64,000 bases of DNA, taken from positions 186,001-250,000 of the forward strand of contig NZ_JAGGQG010000003.1 of NCBI RefSeq assembly GCF_018613415.1, in the 5' to 3' direction. The position numbers were made by a program, and so were the translations under genes. The DNA is from Bacillus sp. ISL-18 (GTDB lineage: Bacteria; Bacillota; Bacilli; Bacillales; Cytobacillaceae). Under the pieces are notes generated by a model, which was not told the DNA's origin, did no database searches, and saw nothing but the letters and a program-made list of their open reading frames with translations. How positions within the stretch are numbered: position 1 is the first letter of the stretch; each line of letters starts with the position of its first letter. Positions 8,135 to 16,841 of this stretch are shown here, piece by piece.

Positions 8135-8713
8135 TTGAAGCTAAAACGGATAGGAAGTGTATTGTTTACTATCACTCTAGTTCTGGTCTTCATCCTATTC
8201 TATTTGGATTCTAAATCCTCTACGGACTTGAAAAAAAATCAGTCGGTACCCTTACCTACAGAACTTAATCCAGTTGTAAAAGAACGGAGCGATCAATTAA
8301 TCCAGCAAGCCGCTAAAAAAGGTATTGAAGTTGTGATAACAGATGGTTTTCGTAGTGCCGCTGATCAGGATAAACTTTATCAACAAGGCCGTACAGCCGG
8401 GGGGAATATTGTTACAAATGCCAAGGGAGGAGAGTCCTATCACAACTTTGGGCTTGCGATTGACTTTGCATTAAAGACCCCTTCAGGTGATGTAATTTGG
8501 GATAGGGAATATGATCGAAATGAAAATGGAGTGGCAGACTGGGCTGAAGTCGTTCAAATGGCAAAGGCTTTAGGTTTTGAATGGGGCGGTGACTGGAAGG
8601 GCTTTAAAGATTACCCCCATTTAGAAATGAATTTCGGCTTGACCATTGCTGATTTGCAGAATGGCGAGAGACCTTCTGGCACATCGCTAACAGCAGATCT
8701 CGACAAAGATTAA
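8135..8713 (+). CDS. M15-family peptidase, CwlK/VanY-like
   Basis: Start placed at TTG 8135, because AAAGGAC lies ten bases upstream of it while the in-frame ATG at 8117 has no ribosome site. The 192-residue product has one N-terminal membrane anchor (residues 7-24) followed by an M15B peptidase domain. The zinc-binding motifs are visible as SYHNFGLAIDF and DYPHLEMNF, plus the conserved EWGGDWKGFKDYPH segment. B. subtilis CwlK is an L-Ala-D-Glu endopeptidase of peptidoglycan with the same motif layout. The protein probably trims wall peptides outside the membrane. It is followed by a strong terminator. Confidence 0.85.
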   Translation: MKLKRIGSVLFTITLVLVFILFYLDSKSSTDLKKNQSVPLPTELNPVVKERSDQLIQQAAKKGIEVVITDGFRSAADQDKLYQQGRTAGGNIVTNAKGGESYHNFGLAIDFALKTPSGDVIWDREYDRNENGVADWAEVVQMAKALGFEWGGDWKGFKDYPHLEMNFGLTIADLQNGERPSGTSLTADLDKD

Positions 8714-8733
8714 GAATATAATAGTTACTTATG

Positions 8734-8765
8734 GCACCGCGCTTCTGCGGTGCTTTGTGTTTTTA
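8734..8765 (+). terminator. Intrinsic terminator after the peptidase gene
   Basis: GCACCGC at 8734-8740 pairs with GCGGTGC at 8747-8753, followed by a T-rich tail. Confidence 0.85.
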
Positions 8766-8873
8766 GAAACAAATTTGTTTAGTAATTGCAAACTGAGTCA
8801 GAAAAAGCTCTTCAGACGCTTCCACAAATAATAAAGGTTCTAAACCACTTTATATCCATGTAGATCCCTTTAT

Positions 8874-8894
8874 TTAATAACGGTTCGTTATTAA
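8874..8894. promoter_or_regulatory. Palindromic operator-like site
   Basis: TTAATAACG and CGTTATTAA form a perfect 9-bp inverted repeat with a 3-base spacer, about 90 bases upstream of the methyltransferase start. Its size fits a dimeric repressor site. The cognate regulator is not identified. Confidence 0.4.
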
Positions 8895-8985
8895 ATTCTT
8901 TATTTTTTGTTAATATCCATTATTTAACTACTCCATTATAATCAAATCAAAGGAATATACAGTTCATTTTAAAGGAGCGATTTAG

Positions 8986-9749
8986 ATGGGAAAAATAATG
9001 GACTCATGGAATGCCAATTTATACGATTCTAAACATTCATTTGTATCGATGTATGGAGAAAGTTTAATTGAGTTATTAGCTCCGCGAAAGGGAGAATCCT
9101 TGATCTTGGCTGTGGAACAGGTGACTTAGCAAGAAAGTTAGCTGGTTTTGGTGCAGAGATTACCGGAGTGGATAAATCCGCGAAAATGATTGAGCAAGCT
9201 AGAAGTAAATACCCAACTATAGAGTTCCTCGTTCAAGATGCAACTGAGTTAGCATTTCAACATGAATTTGATGCTGTATTTTCCAACGCTGCACTTCATT
9301 GGATCAAACAGCCAAAGCCAGCACTAACTTGTATTTATAATAGCTTAAAAAAAGGCGGAAGATTTGTGGCTGAATTTGGCGGCAAGGGTAACGTTCAGGC
9401 TATATCAGATGAAGTGATTCATCAGATAGAGGCAGAAGGTTTCACTTTAGACCTAGAAAGTTTTCCTTGGTTTTTTCCAAGTATTGCTGAATACTCGTCC
9501 TTAATGGAACAAGCCGGATTCAGAGTAACATTTGCCCATCACTTTGACCGGCCAACTCCATTGGAGGGGGAATCTGCCATTAAAAACTGGATCGATATGT
9601 TCTGTGGCGGCATGTTAGCAGGTGTTCCTGAAAGTAGAAAAGCCGGCCTAATCGCAAAGGTGGAAACCAATTTAAAAGAGGCTCTGTATAAGGACGGCAG
9701 CTGGATTGGTGATTATAAAAGGATTCGAGTCGTCGGCTATAAAGAATAA
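8986..9749 (+). pseudogene. Class I SAM-dependent methyltransferase, frameshifted
   Basis: An ATG at 8986 with AAAGGAGCGA upstream opens a frame starting MGKIMDSWNANLYDSKHSFV, which stops at 9127. The SAM-binding motif I (ILDLGCGTGD) lies in the next frame, which then runs uninterrupted to 9749. Losing one A from a short A-run near 9091-9098 (GAAATCC to GAATCC) explains the break exactly. The second part has the methyltransferase motifs ITGVDKSAKMIEQA and FDAVFSNAALHWI. A frame restored there would give about 254 residues, normal for the UbiE/Tam-like group. It may be a true pseudogene or a base-calling error. Confidence 0.8.
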
Positions 9750-9782
9750 GGAAATCAATACAAAGGGCGTATTTGACACAGA

Positions 9783-9837
9783 AATAAACCAATACATACA
9801 AGTTATCGTAAAAATAGCCCGTATGTATTGGTTTATT
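9783..9837. terminator. 17-bp inverted repeat between convergent genes
   Basis: Arms at 9783-9799 and 9821-9837 are perfectly complementary with a 21-base loop. It lies between the methyltransferase and the TetR gene, which end toward each other. There is no strong T-run on either strand, so terminator function is likely but not certain. Confidence 0.55.
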
Positions 9838-9863
9838 AAAAATAACGAATAAATCGTCCATTA

Positions 9864-10424
9864 TTAGTCTATTCTCATGAGCTTAGGTAATAATTGCAAC
9901 ATAACTTTTAATGGGTGGCTGGATTTTTGTGTTAGACAGAGCATAATTCCGCCTTCGAAAGCAGCTGTCATCATAACAGCAATAGAATCAGCTGTTTCTT
10001 TTGAAAACCCATCTGCTACTAACTTTTCCGAGTAAATCGCTTGCATTTTTATGTATAAAGAAGAACAGGCATTTCGGACAGGATTACTTAATGATGCCAT
10101 TTCACTAACAATACTGGTAAAGGTATAACCAGCAATGGTACCTTCTCGATTATAGGTGTCAATTAATTGTTCAATCATTACCTGTGTGGCTTCTTGGGTA
10201 GTTTGATATCGTTTAAAAATCTTCTCAATGTCTGTCGTAATCGACTCACTCATGGACTGCAGGCAGGCAATAAGTAATTCTTCTTTTCCGTTCGGAAAAT
10301 GATGATAGAGCGAGCCTTTTGAGATGTTACATGTTTTTAATATTTCATTTAAACCTACGCCTATATACCCTTTTTGTTGAAAAAGAGTTGTGGAGACGTC
10401 GATGATCATCGATTTTGTATCCAT
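9864..10424 (-). CDS. TetR/AcrR-family regulator, LmrA/YxaF-like
   Basis: 186 residues. The N-terminal helix-turn-helix (about 10-55) contains GVGLNEILKTCNISKGSLYHHFPNGKEEL, the classic TetR signature in the form used by B. subtilis LmrA/YxaF. The C-terminal part is an all-helical ligand-binding and dimer domain. GAGGAGGT lies about ten bases upstream of the ATG. Related proteins repress drug or flavonoid genes and release DNA on binding the compound. Its target here is unknown; it borders the aromatic island but is separated from it by a strong terminator. Confidence 0.85.
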   Translation of the reverse strand: MDTKSMIIDVSTTLFQQKGYIGVGLNEILKTCNISKGSLYHHFPNGKEELLIACLQSMSESITTDIEKIFKRYQTTQEATQVMIEQLIDTYNREGTIAGYTFTSIVSEMASLSNPVRNACSSLYIKMQAIYSEKLVADGFSKETADSIAVMMTAAFEGGIMLCLTQKSSHPLKVMLQLLPKLMRID

Positions 10425-10643
10425 TTCCGTTGTAAACCTCCTCGGAGTACTCCTGTTTATTACACTATCAAAAAATCTTTCTATTTCAAAGGCTTTTGTT
10501 GTGAATTATGTCTTTACCTCCGTAAATGCATACTAGAAACAAATGAAATGAAAAGCTGCTAATTTCCCCAAGAGACAGGATCCAACCTGATACCAATATA
10601 TAATGAAGCCTTGAAATTAATTGAAAAAAAATAAGAAAGCAGA

Positions 10644-10689
10644 AAAAAGCCTATTTAGATATGAATATCATATTCTAAATAGGCTTTTT
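10644..10689. terminator. Strong bidirectional terminator ending the aromatic operon
   Basis: Arms at 10644-10658 and 10675-10689 pair over 15 bases, and the loop itself contains an ATATGA/TCATAT stem. A-runs and T-runs flank both sides. It lies just beyond the end of the dihydrodiol dehydrogenase gene on the minus strand. Confidence 0.9.
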
Positions 10690-10719
10690 ATAAATTTTAT
10701 GATTTGGAGCAGCAACCAT

Positions 10720-11535
10720 TTATAGGTGCTCTCCGCCTGCAATTGAATGAAATCCTCGTACACCAAGCCCGCCATCACTGTTAATAATAACACCTGTAAT
10801 CGCCATTGAATCCTTGTTTGAAGCTAACATGACATAGGCACTTGTATGATCTTGAGGGGAAGGTACTACATGTAAAGGAGTTATAGAACTCATTAGTTCT
10901 TCTATATTATCTACACTTGATTGTGTTTGTTTTTCTTGTCCTAATGCTTCTGGTCCCCTTAAATCTGTAAGAGTACCCCCCGGTGCAACTCCATTCACCC
11001 GAATTTTAGGAGATAGTTCATATGCTAATTCACGGATCAAACCCACTACAGCATGTTTGGATGCCGTGTAAAGCGGGCCGCCGCCTGCAGGATAAAATCC
11101 TGCGTTAGAAACTGTAAAAACAATGTTTCCTCGTGTCTTTAGTAATTCAGGCAGAACTGCTTTAGCACCATAAAGAGGTCCCTTCACATTTACACCAAAA
11201 ATCTGTTCAAACGATTTCTCAAGATTTTCCTTTGGCAAATCTGGTAATGTGACAAAGTAATCAAAGATACCGGCATTGCCGATAAATGTATCAATCTTAC
11301 CAAATGCTCGCACCGTTTCAGCTACTGCTCTTTCATTATCCTCAAGCAGAGTTACATCCCCTTGAACTACCACTACACGGTCATCAAATTGTTCCTGCAA
11401 ATCTATTACTTTTTGATCCGAACGCTCTAATACACCAACACGAGCACCTTCATCAAGAAACCTCTCAACCAATGCCCGGCCAATGCCGGAACCCCCTCCG
11501 GTGATTAATGCGACCTTTCCTTCTAACCAGCACAT
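10720..11535 (-). CDS. Short-chain dehydrogenase, cis-dihydrodiol dehydrogenase type (BphB/HcaB-like)
   Basis: 271 residues of Rossmann fold. Visible are the NAD-binding GGGSGIGRALVERF (about 13-26), the NAG segment, the catalytic Ser region FTVSNAGFYPAGGGPLYTASKHA with the YxxxK pair, and the C-terminal INSDGGLGVRG. The YPAGGGPLYTASKHA and GGLGVRGF stretches are characteristic of dehydrogenases acting on aromatic cis-dihydrodiols (biphenyl, phenylpropionate). It would rearomatise the product of the ring-hydroxylating dioxygenase encoded at 19-20.7 kb to a catechol, using NAD+. It is the last gene of the four-gene operon that starts at 15103. Confidence 0.9.
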   Translation of the reverse strand: MCWLEGKVALITGGGSGIGRALVERFLDEGARVGVLERSDQKVIDLQEQFDDRVVVVQGDVTLLEDNERAVAETVRAFGKIDTFIGNAGIFDYFVTLPDLPKENLEKSFEQIFGVNVKGPLYGAKAVLPELLKTRGNIVFTVSNAGFYPAGGGPLYTASKHAVVGLIRELAYELSPKIRVNGVAPGGTLTDLRGPEALGQEKQTQSSVDNIEELMSSITPLHVVPSPQDHTSAYVMLASNKDSMAITGVIINSDGGLGVRGFHSIAGGEHL

Positions 11536-11583
11536 ATATCAATAGCCCCTTTACAACAAGTTTTAATCTATAGTTAGAACATT

Positions 11584-13035
11584 CTATTTATCGTCCTGGA
11601 CATTAAAAACAACCATTCTGATATCCGTCATTTCTTCTACTGCGAACCTTGGACCTTCTCTGCCAGCCCCACTCTTGTCTATTCCGCCGTATGGCATAAT
11701 ATCTGCGCGGTAAGAGGAAGTATCATTAATAATCACGCCGCCCGTTTGAATCTTTTTGGCAGCCTTCCACGCCAAGTTCACATTATTGGTAAAGACACCT
11801 GCTTGGAGACCATATTCTGAATCGTTGACAAGATCAATGGCCTGATCAAATGTTTGGTATGGAATAATAGAAGCAACAGGTCCAAAAACCTCTTCGCAGA
11901 CCACTTTCATGCTAGAGTTTACATTTCTTAATAGTGTTGGCTGTACGACCACTCCATCTCGAGTACCACCTGTAAGCACTTCTGCACCATCACTTACAGC
12001 CTCTTTAATCCAGTCTTCTATTCTTTTCGCCTCTTCTAAAGTAATCAGAGGACCTACATCTGTATTAGGGTCTAAAGGATTTCCCACAACTAAGTTATTT
12101 GTAGCTTCTACCATTTTTTTTGTAAAAGCGTCGATGACGTCCTCATGGACATAAACTCTTTGTACCGATACGCAAAATTGTCCTGCTGAGCCAAATGCTT
12201 TTTTTGCTAACAATTCAGCCGCCAAATCTAGGTCAGCATCCGAATGGACGATATTTCCTGAATTATTGCCTAATTCTAGTGTAACCCGATTAAATCCGCT
12301 GTTTTGTTTAATACGCAAACCAACATTAGGACTGCCTGTAAAAGTAATCATCTTTTTGTCAGGATGTCCAACCAAATAATCGCCTACGGTACGGCCTGAG
12401 CCAATAACTAAGTTAATATATCCTTTCGGCAAACCAGCTTCTTCTAACAAATTGCATAAGTAGATCGCACTTAGCGGCGTAGTTGATGCAGGTTTAAGAA
12501 CAACTGCACAACCAGCAGCGATAGCAGGTGCTACTTTATGAACGACTAAATTCATCGGGAAGTTAAAAGGTGTAATGGCCGCAACAACACCTACAGGTAC
12601 GCGAATATAAACGCCCATTCGATTTTCGGATCCTGGAACGGCATCAAGAGATACTGTCTCACCATGAATTCTTTTCGCCTCTTCGGCAGCAGTCATTACA
12701 ACTTGTACCGAGCGATTGACTTCTGCAGTCGCATCCTTTAAAGGCTTTCCCCCTTCTTTCGCGATTAATTGAGCGATCTCTGCTGCATTTTTCGAAATGA
12801 GTTCCGCCGTACGTTTCAGTATTTCGAATCTTTCATGGGCTGGTATTGGTCGATTAGCCATTGCTTCATTTGCAGCTTTAATCGCTGCATCCACATCCTG
12901 CTGCCCAGCAACGGCTGCCTCACCAATTACCTCTTGGGTAAACTTGTTGTACACTTTCATCTTTTCATTGGTCTCTAACCATTCACCGTTTATATAAAGA
13001 CCAGTACCATTTTGAGTCGTCGAAACACCACTCAT
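11584..13035 (-). CDS. NAD(P)+-dependent aldehyde dehydrogenase
   Basis: 483 residues, full-length for the ALDH superfamily. The catalytic Cys is in GSAGQFCVSVQRV, the general-base Glu in VTLELGNNSGN, and the cofactor motif is FTGSPNVG. The insertion-free length and the PFNFPMNLVVHKVAPAIAAG segment place it near lactaldehyde/GapN-type ALDHs. In this operon it most likely oxidises an aldehyde released by the aldolase encoded upstream or by ring-cleavage hydrolysis. AAAGGAGGGTG lies eight bases before the ATG. The true substrate cannot be read from sequence. Confidence 0.88.
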   Translation of the reverse strand: MSGVSTTQNGTGLYINGEWLETNEKMKVYNKFTQEVIGEAAVAGQQDVDAAIKAANEAMANRPIPAHERFEILKRTAELISKNAAEIAQLIAKEGGKPLKDATAEVNRSVQVVMTAAEEAKRIHGETVSLDAVPGSENRMGVYIRVPVGVVAAITPFNFPMNLVVHKVAPAIAAGCAVVLKPASTTPLSAIYLCNLLEEAGLPKGYINLVIGSGRTVGDYLVGHPDKKMITFTGSPNVGLRIKQNSGFNRVTLELGNNSGNIVHSDADLDLAAELLAKKAFGSAGQFCVSVQRVYVHEDVIDAFTKKMVEATNNLVVGNPLDPNTDVGPLITLEEAKRIEDWIKEAVSDGAEVLTGGTRDGVVVQPTLLRNVNSSMKVVCEEVFGPVASIIPYQTFDQAIDLVNDSEYGLQAGVFTNNVNLAWKAAKKIQTGGVIINDTSSYRADIMPYGGIDKSGAGREGPRFAVEEMTDIRMVVFNVQDDK

Positions 13036-13067
13036 TATGTTTCACCCTCCTTTAAAATTGGGGAATA

Positions 13068-14054
13068 TTAATTAAACATCTTTGCCTCTAAAAAGTCACC
13101 TACATCGGTTCCAACATTTAGCTTCTTCGCTTCCTCATATACAGCCCGAGCTGCCATGATATCCTGAACTGCCGTACCAACCGATTTGAAAAGGGTAATT
13201 TGCTCGTCAGCTGTCCGCACTTTTTGTCCTGCTGCCAGTTCTTTTAGTTCAACTACTTTCGAACGATCGTATTGTCCACTTTTTATCGCTTCGAGAACAT
13301 CGCCAGATTCTGCTTCAAGATGTTTCGTATCAATCACTATAGAGTCAGCTGTTTCGAATGTATCTGTATCAATTTCCCTCATGATTGGCATAGTGGATCC
13401 AATCGAGTTTACATGCATTCCCCTTCTGATCCATTTACCTTCAAAAGCAACGCCATTTCCTTTCGTAGATGTGTTGGTACATACATTAACAATGTCCACA
13501 GCTTCTACTGCCAACGCCGGTGACTCGACCGCCTCCACATGAATGCCAAGCTTTTTGCTCATTTCCGCAGCGTAAAGTTCCCTGCGCTGAGGGTTCGGAC
13601 TATACACCTTTACGTACTCAATATCTCTAACCGCACAAACTGCCTCTAAATTCGTACGGGCCTCCAGACCAGAGCCGATTACCCCAACCGTTTTTGCAGT
13701 CTCCCTAGCTAAATATTTAGTCGCTAACCCAGTTGTCGCCCCTGTTCTAACTGCCGTTAAATAAGAGGAGTCCATCACAGCCTCCAAATTATTTTCGTTT
13801 TGGTCTATGATCCCAATCAGATATCGTACCTTTGGTCCACTTTTGAAAAAAGCTTTAAACCCCATATAACCGCTATCATTCATTACTGCAGGCATCAATC
13901 GAAAAAATCCTTGGTTATTCGTAGACATGTTCATTCGCGGCGGCATGTTCACATTGCCGTTATGTTCTTCTATAAGCCCTTCCTCAATTTGTTCAATCAT
14001 ATTTTTCATATTTATTGCCTGCTCAACATCTTTTAAGCTTAAAATTAACGTCAT
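13068..14054 (-). CDS. Ornithine cyclodeaminase/mu-crystallin-family dehydrogenase
   Basis: 328 residues. The NAD(P)-binding core has VGVIGSGLEARTNLEAV, and the substrate half has RTGATTGLATKYLAR, both diagnostic of the OCD/mu-crystallin family. Members include ornithine cyclodeaminase, alanine dehydrogenase and ketimine reductases. In this catabolic operon a role in reducing or deaminating an amino or imino acid intermediate is possible, but nothing shows which. It lies 32 bases from both the aldolase and the ALDH genes, so co-transcription is likely. Confidence 0.85.
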   Translation of the reverse strand: MTLILSLKDVEQAINMKNMIEQIEEGLIEEHNGNVNMPPRMNMSTNNQGFFRLMPAVMNDSGYMGFKAFFKSGPKVRYLIGIIDQNENNLEAVMDSSYLTAVRTGATTGLATKYLARETAKTVGVIGSGLEARTNLEAVCAVRDIEYVKVYSPNPQRRELYAAEMSKKLGIHVEAVESPALAVEAVDIVNVCTNTSTKGNGVAFEGKWIRRGMHVNSIGSTMPIMREIDTDTFETADSIVIDTKHLEAESGDVLEAIKSGQYDRSKVVELKELAAGQKVRTADEQITLFKSVGTAVQDIMAARAVYEEAKKLNVGTDVGDFLEAKMFN

Positions 14055-14086
14055 ATAATCACCCCAGTATCATAGTTTTATTTCTA

Positions 14087-15103
14087 TTAGTCTTGATAAC
14101 GGCCAAGGAAGAATTGACAGTCATCATCGTTCGATACTTCAATACCAGATTTAATTAGAGCTTGACGAATAGCCGTCATATGAGTCGAGTTAACTTTCAT
14201 CGTTGGCTGGCGTAATGGTCCGCCATTAAAGCCAGTCAGCCAAGATGCATACTTCCAAAGCATACGATTAACTAGACCTGCGCCATCTGAAGATGCCATA
14301 AACTTGCCAATGGTAGATCTAGCGGGCTGCAATTTCCAATACTGTTCATATACTTCCTCAACTCTTCCTTCTTTCATTAAATTAAATAGTTTTGGCAATA
14401 CATCTCCGTACATTTCATAGTTACTTGTACCCATCCATTGAATTGGAACTAGATTACCTAATGCAAATGCATCTTTTTCTAAAGGAGTAGTGACAATTAC
14501 CTCATCATTAAATAATTGATAACATTCAGTAAAACCGGCAATTAATGGCATTCCACCCTCTGCTTTAATTGCGACAATATTCGGAACATCATCCAGAAGC
14601 TGTCTAATAATTTTTGGATCAATAGCCGCAGGATGCAAGCGTTCAAATCCCCATAGCGGAACAGGGAAAAGAACAATACCTAAATTCGTAGATTCAGCAA
14701 ACGCTTTTGTATATTGATAGATTTCCTGACTGTCCTTCGGATAAAAATTGGCTGGGTATGAAAGGAGCACTAAAGCAGCTCCTGCTTCTTCAGCGGCCTG
14801 AACAGCTTGAATGTTCTCTTCCAGCGTATTAAAAGCTGCATGGTGAATGATTGTTAATTTCCCTTTTGCCTCATCCACTGCCCATTTAGTAAATTGGTTA
14901 TATTCTTCTAATGTGGTAGCGGTTTCTGCTACAAGTAATGTCCCAGTAAATCCTAACTCCATACATCTTCTTACATCATGTCTGATCCCTTTTTCGTTTA
15001 ACTTGGTTAGATCTTGGGAAAATGATGGAATGACAACGTTTGCAAGTCCATGTAAATTTTCTCTTGCCCACTCTCTTGCTTCCAATCTTGTATACTGTGA
15101 CAT
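14087..15103 (-). CDS. Dihydrodipicolinate synthase-family aldolase
   Basis: 338 residues forming a TIM barrel of the DapA/N-acetylneuraminate lyase family. The Schiff-base lysine is in NIVAIKAEGG, and the LSYPANFYP segment corresponds to the YxxPxxY region. It is longer than DapA (about 290), with a C-terminal extension. In aromatic pathways such enzymes (NahE/PhdJ group) cleave or hydrate pyruvate adducts, giving pyruvate plus an aldehyde. That would fit the ALDH gene two positions downstream. AAAGGAGAG lies nine bases before the ATG. It is the first gene of the operon and sits behind operator copy A. Confidence 0.8.
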   Translation of the reverse strand: MSQYTRLEAREWARENLHGLANVVIPSFSQDLTKLNEKGIRHDVRRCMELGFTGTLLVAETATTLEEYNQFTKWAVDEAKGKLTIIHHAAFNTLEENIQAVQAAEEAGAALVLLSYPANFYPKDSQEIYQYTKAFAESTNLGIVLFPVPLWGFERLHPAAIDPKIIRQLLDDVPNIVAIKAEGGMPLIAGFTECYQLFNDEVIVTTPLEKDAFALGNLVPIQWMGTSNYEMYGDVLPKLFNLMKEGRVEEVYEQYWKLQPARSTIGKFMASSDGAGLVNRMLWKYASWLTGFNGGPLRQPTMKVNSTHMTAIRQALIKSGIEVSNDDDCQFFLGRYQD

Positions 15104-15138
15104 TTTATTTTTCTCTCCTTTAAAGATAATAGGAACGC

Positions 15139-15166
15139 TTTATAGGTAAATAGTAATAGATTGCAA
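15139..15166 (-). promoter_or_regulatory. Sigma-A-type promoter of the aldolase operon
   Basis: On the minus strand TTGCAA (15161-15166) and TATAAA (15139-15144) are separated by 16 bases. Operator copy A begins about ten bases upstream of the -35, the usual place for a LysR activator site. Confidence 0.6.
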
Positions 15167-15175
15167 TAATAATAT

Positions 15176-15218
15176 GAAATATCGAAAAATTATGTTGGTT
15201 ATAAGGATTCGTTATTAC
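15176..15218. promoter_or_regulatory. Operator copy A (LysR-type, shared by three promoters)
   Basis: The site reads GAAATATC, 2 bases, AAAATTAT, 4 bases, GTTATAAG, 6 bases, TTATTAC. The same boxes at the same spacing recur at 21093 and 34821. GTTATAAG and the last box form an imperfect dyad. It lies immediately upstream of the promoter of the aldolase operon. Confidence 0.65.
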
Positions 15219-15313
15219 AAGAAATTCGTAAAAAAAATTTCCATACCGGAACATTCAGACAAGCAACTGCCTTTGACATTACGTTGCCGTTAACTTGTCC
15301 AGGTTCCAATCTA

Positions 15314-15345
15314 ACCCACAACCTTATACAGGCTGTGGGTCTTTT
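15314..15345. terminator. Hairpin downstream of the MFS carrier gene
   Basis: ACCCACAACC at 15314-15323 faces GGCTGTGGGT at 15331-15340; the single mismatch becomes a G-U pair in the minus-strand RNA. The clear T-run is on the plus-strand side, so efficiency for the minus-strand MFS transcript is uncertain. Confidence 0.4.
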
Positions 15346-15364
15346 TGTGCAGTATTACTAAGAA

Positions 15365-16621
15365 TTAGACTTTTACTGTCGTTTCCATTTCGTTGTTCAT
15401 CTGAACCCTAACTGGTGCGGTTTCTTGAATAAATAGTGAGAAAATAAAGGCAAGAACCGCTGCAGAGGAGCTAATCAAAAGTGGCGCAGTAAGCCCCCAA
15501 GCATCGGCAGCCATACCACTTAACACAGGGTTAAGTACACCGCCAAAGATTTCCCCAATCCCAATGGTTAATCCTACTGTAACTCCAGCATATTGAAGTG
15601 GGACCGATTCAGCCGGTATAACTGACATCACTAATGCTCCTACACCCATACCCGAGGAAAATAGAAAAACCAAAGCAATAATTAACCCAACGGAATCCAA
15701 ATATACGACAGCAAGTGGAGTAAATATGGAAAGAACTCCAAAAATGAGTGTAGTTGGTTTTCGGCCGATCCGATCTGAAATGGCGGGAACGACAATACCA
15801 AAGATGGCAAATCCTGCCCCAAACGCCGCCATAATGATACTCATGGTGCCCGAAGACAAGTGTTTATAATTCACAAGAAAGGTTGGACCAAAGATGTTGA
15901 AAGCCATTACATAGATCATAAAGAAACTGAATATAACGACGGATAACCAAATGTTCCGGTGTTTCATTACTTCTTTAAAGCCCACTTTTTCTCTTGAAGC
16001 AGCAGGAGAATTGACTGGGGTTACGCCCTTATCCGGGTTTTTCACAGACTTCATAATGAAAATAGCCAAAATGATACCTGGAATAATCGTTAAATAAAAG
16101 GCAGTCCGCCAATCAAAAGCATTTGCCAGACCCACGATGATAAGTGGCGCCAGAAAACTTCCGAATACAGCATTACCAGTATTCATCGTGAATCCCATGT
16201 TGAAGCCACGACGCTTCTCTGAAGATTCTATTGCCAAAATAGATTGGGTAATCGGTGTAATCGGGCCTTCGAGAACTCCCATAAGCAAGCGTAAAATAAG
16301 GATCATTGCAAAAGAGGCAGCAAATCCTTGCAATAGCGATACGAGAGAAAAAGCAAAGATGAATATAGCCAAGATGATTTTGGGGCTTTTAACCCTGTCG
16401 GATAAATAACCTCCCAATGGTCCAGAAATGGCCCAAGTGATCGCTAACGCGGAACCAATTAGACCAATTTGAGTATTGGTTAGAGCAAAATCCTTCTGGA
16501 TAAAGGGAACAAGATAATTAATGGCTAATCGGTCAAAAAATACAAATCCAATCGAGAAGAAAAAAATAGTTACTAATTTATTCTCATAACTCCAAAACCT
16601 TCTTTTTTCCAAATGTTCCAC
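15365..16621 (-). CDS. MFS transporter, anion:cation symporter family (probable aromatic acid uptake)
   Basis: 418 residues with twelve predicted helices. Motif A (GGYLSDRVKSPK) and the second-half copy (PAISDRIGRKP) are clear. The GVLEGPITPITQSILAIES segment and overall pattern fit the ACS/ExuT-type group, which includes many aromatic-acid and sugar-acid importers. The start is GTG with AAGGAG just upstream. Lying between the dioxygenase and aldolase operons, it is the obvious candidate for uptake of the pathway substrate. The 220 bases before it may contain a separate promoter. Confidence 0.82.
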   Translation of the reverse strand: MEHLEKRRFWSYENKLVTIFFFSIGFVFFDRLAINYLVPFIQKDFALTNTQIGLIGSALAITWAISGPLGGYLSDRVKSPKIILAIFIFAFSLVSLLQGFAASFAMILILRLLMGVLEGPITPITQSILAIESSEKRRGFNMGFTMNTGNAVFGSFLAPLIIVGLANAFDWRTAFYLTIIPGIILAIFIMKSVKNPDKGVTPVNSPAASREKVGFKEVMKHRNIWLSVVIFSFFMIYVMAFNIFGPTFLVNYKHLSSGTMSIIMAAFGAGFAIFGIVVPAISDRIGRKPTTLIFGVLSIFTPLAVVYLDSVGLIIALVFLFSSGMGVGALVMSVIPAESVPLQYAGVTVGLTIGIGEIFGGVLNPVLSGMAADAWGLTAPLLISSSAAVLAFIFSLFIQETAPVRVQMNNEMETTVKV

Positions 16622-16841
16622 CCTTTCTCCTTAAACAATAATGGACCCAGAAGTTTGACACATGATTGAAAAATTTTTTCAAGGAGGTCCCCTCAATTTT
16701 TTAAAGAACCCCCAAACCACTATAGTAACCTTCGAATCTTTTTTTCATTGACGGAGCAAAGGTGTTTAAAAATTTAAAAGTTCTTAAGCAAACATGTTTA
16801 GAATCGTTACTTAAAAATTAATTCTACTCAAGTAAAACGAA

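Noticed and set aside
9864..10424. TetR gene as the dedicated repressor of the dioxygenase promoter
   Set aside because: Attractive but unsupported: it is separated from the island by a strong terminator and its own promoter lacks the ACCGACCGGT-like palindrome.
11584..13035. Long antisense open frames across the aldehyde dehydrogenase and neighbouring genes
   Set aside because: They lack ribosome sites and recognisable domains and mirror the codon structure of strong genes on the other strand.
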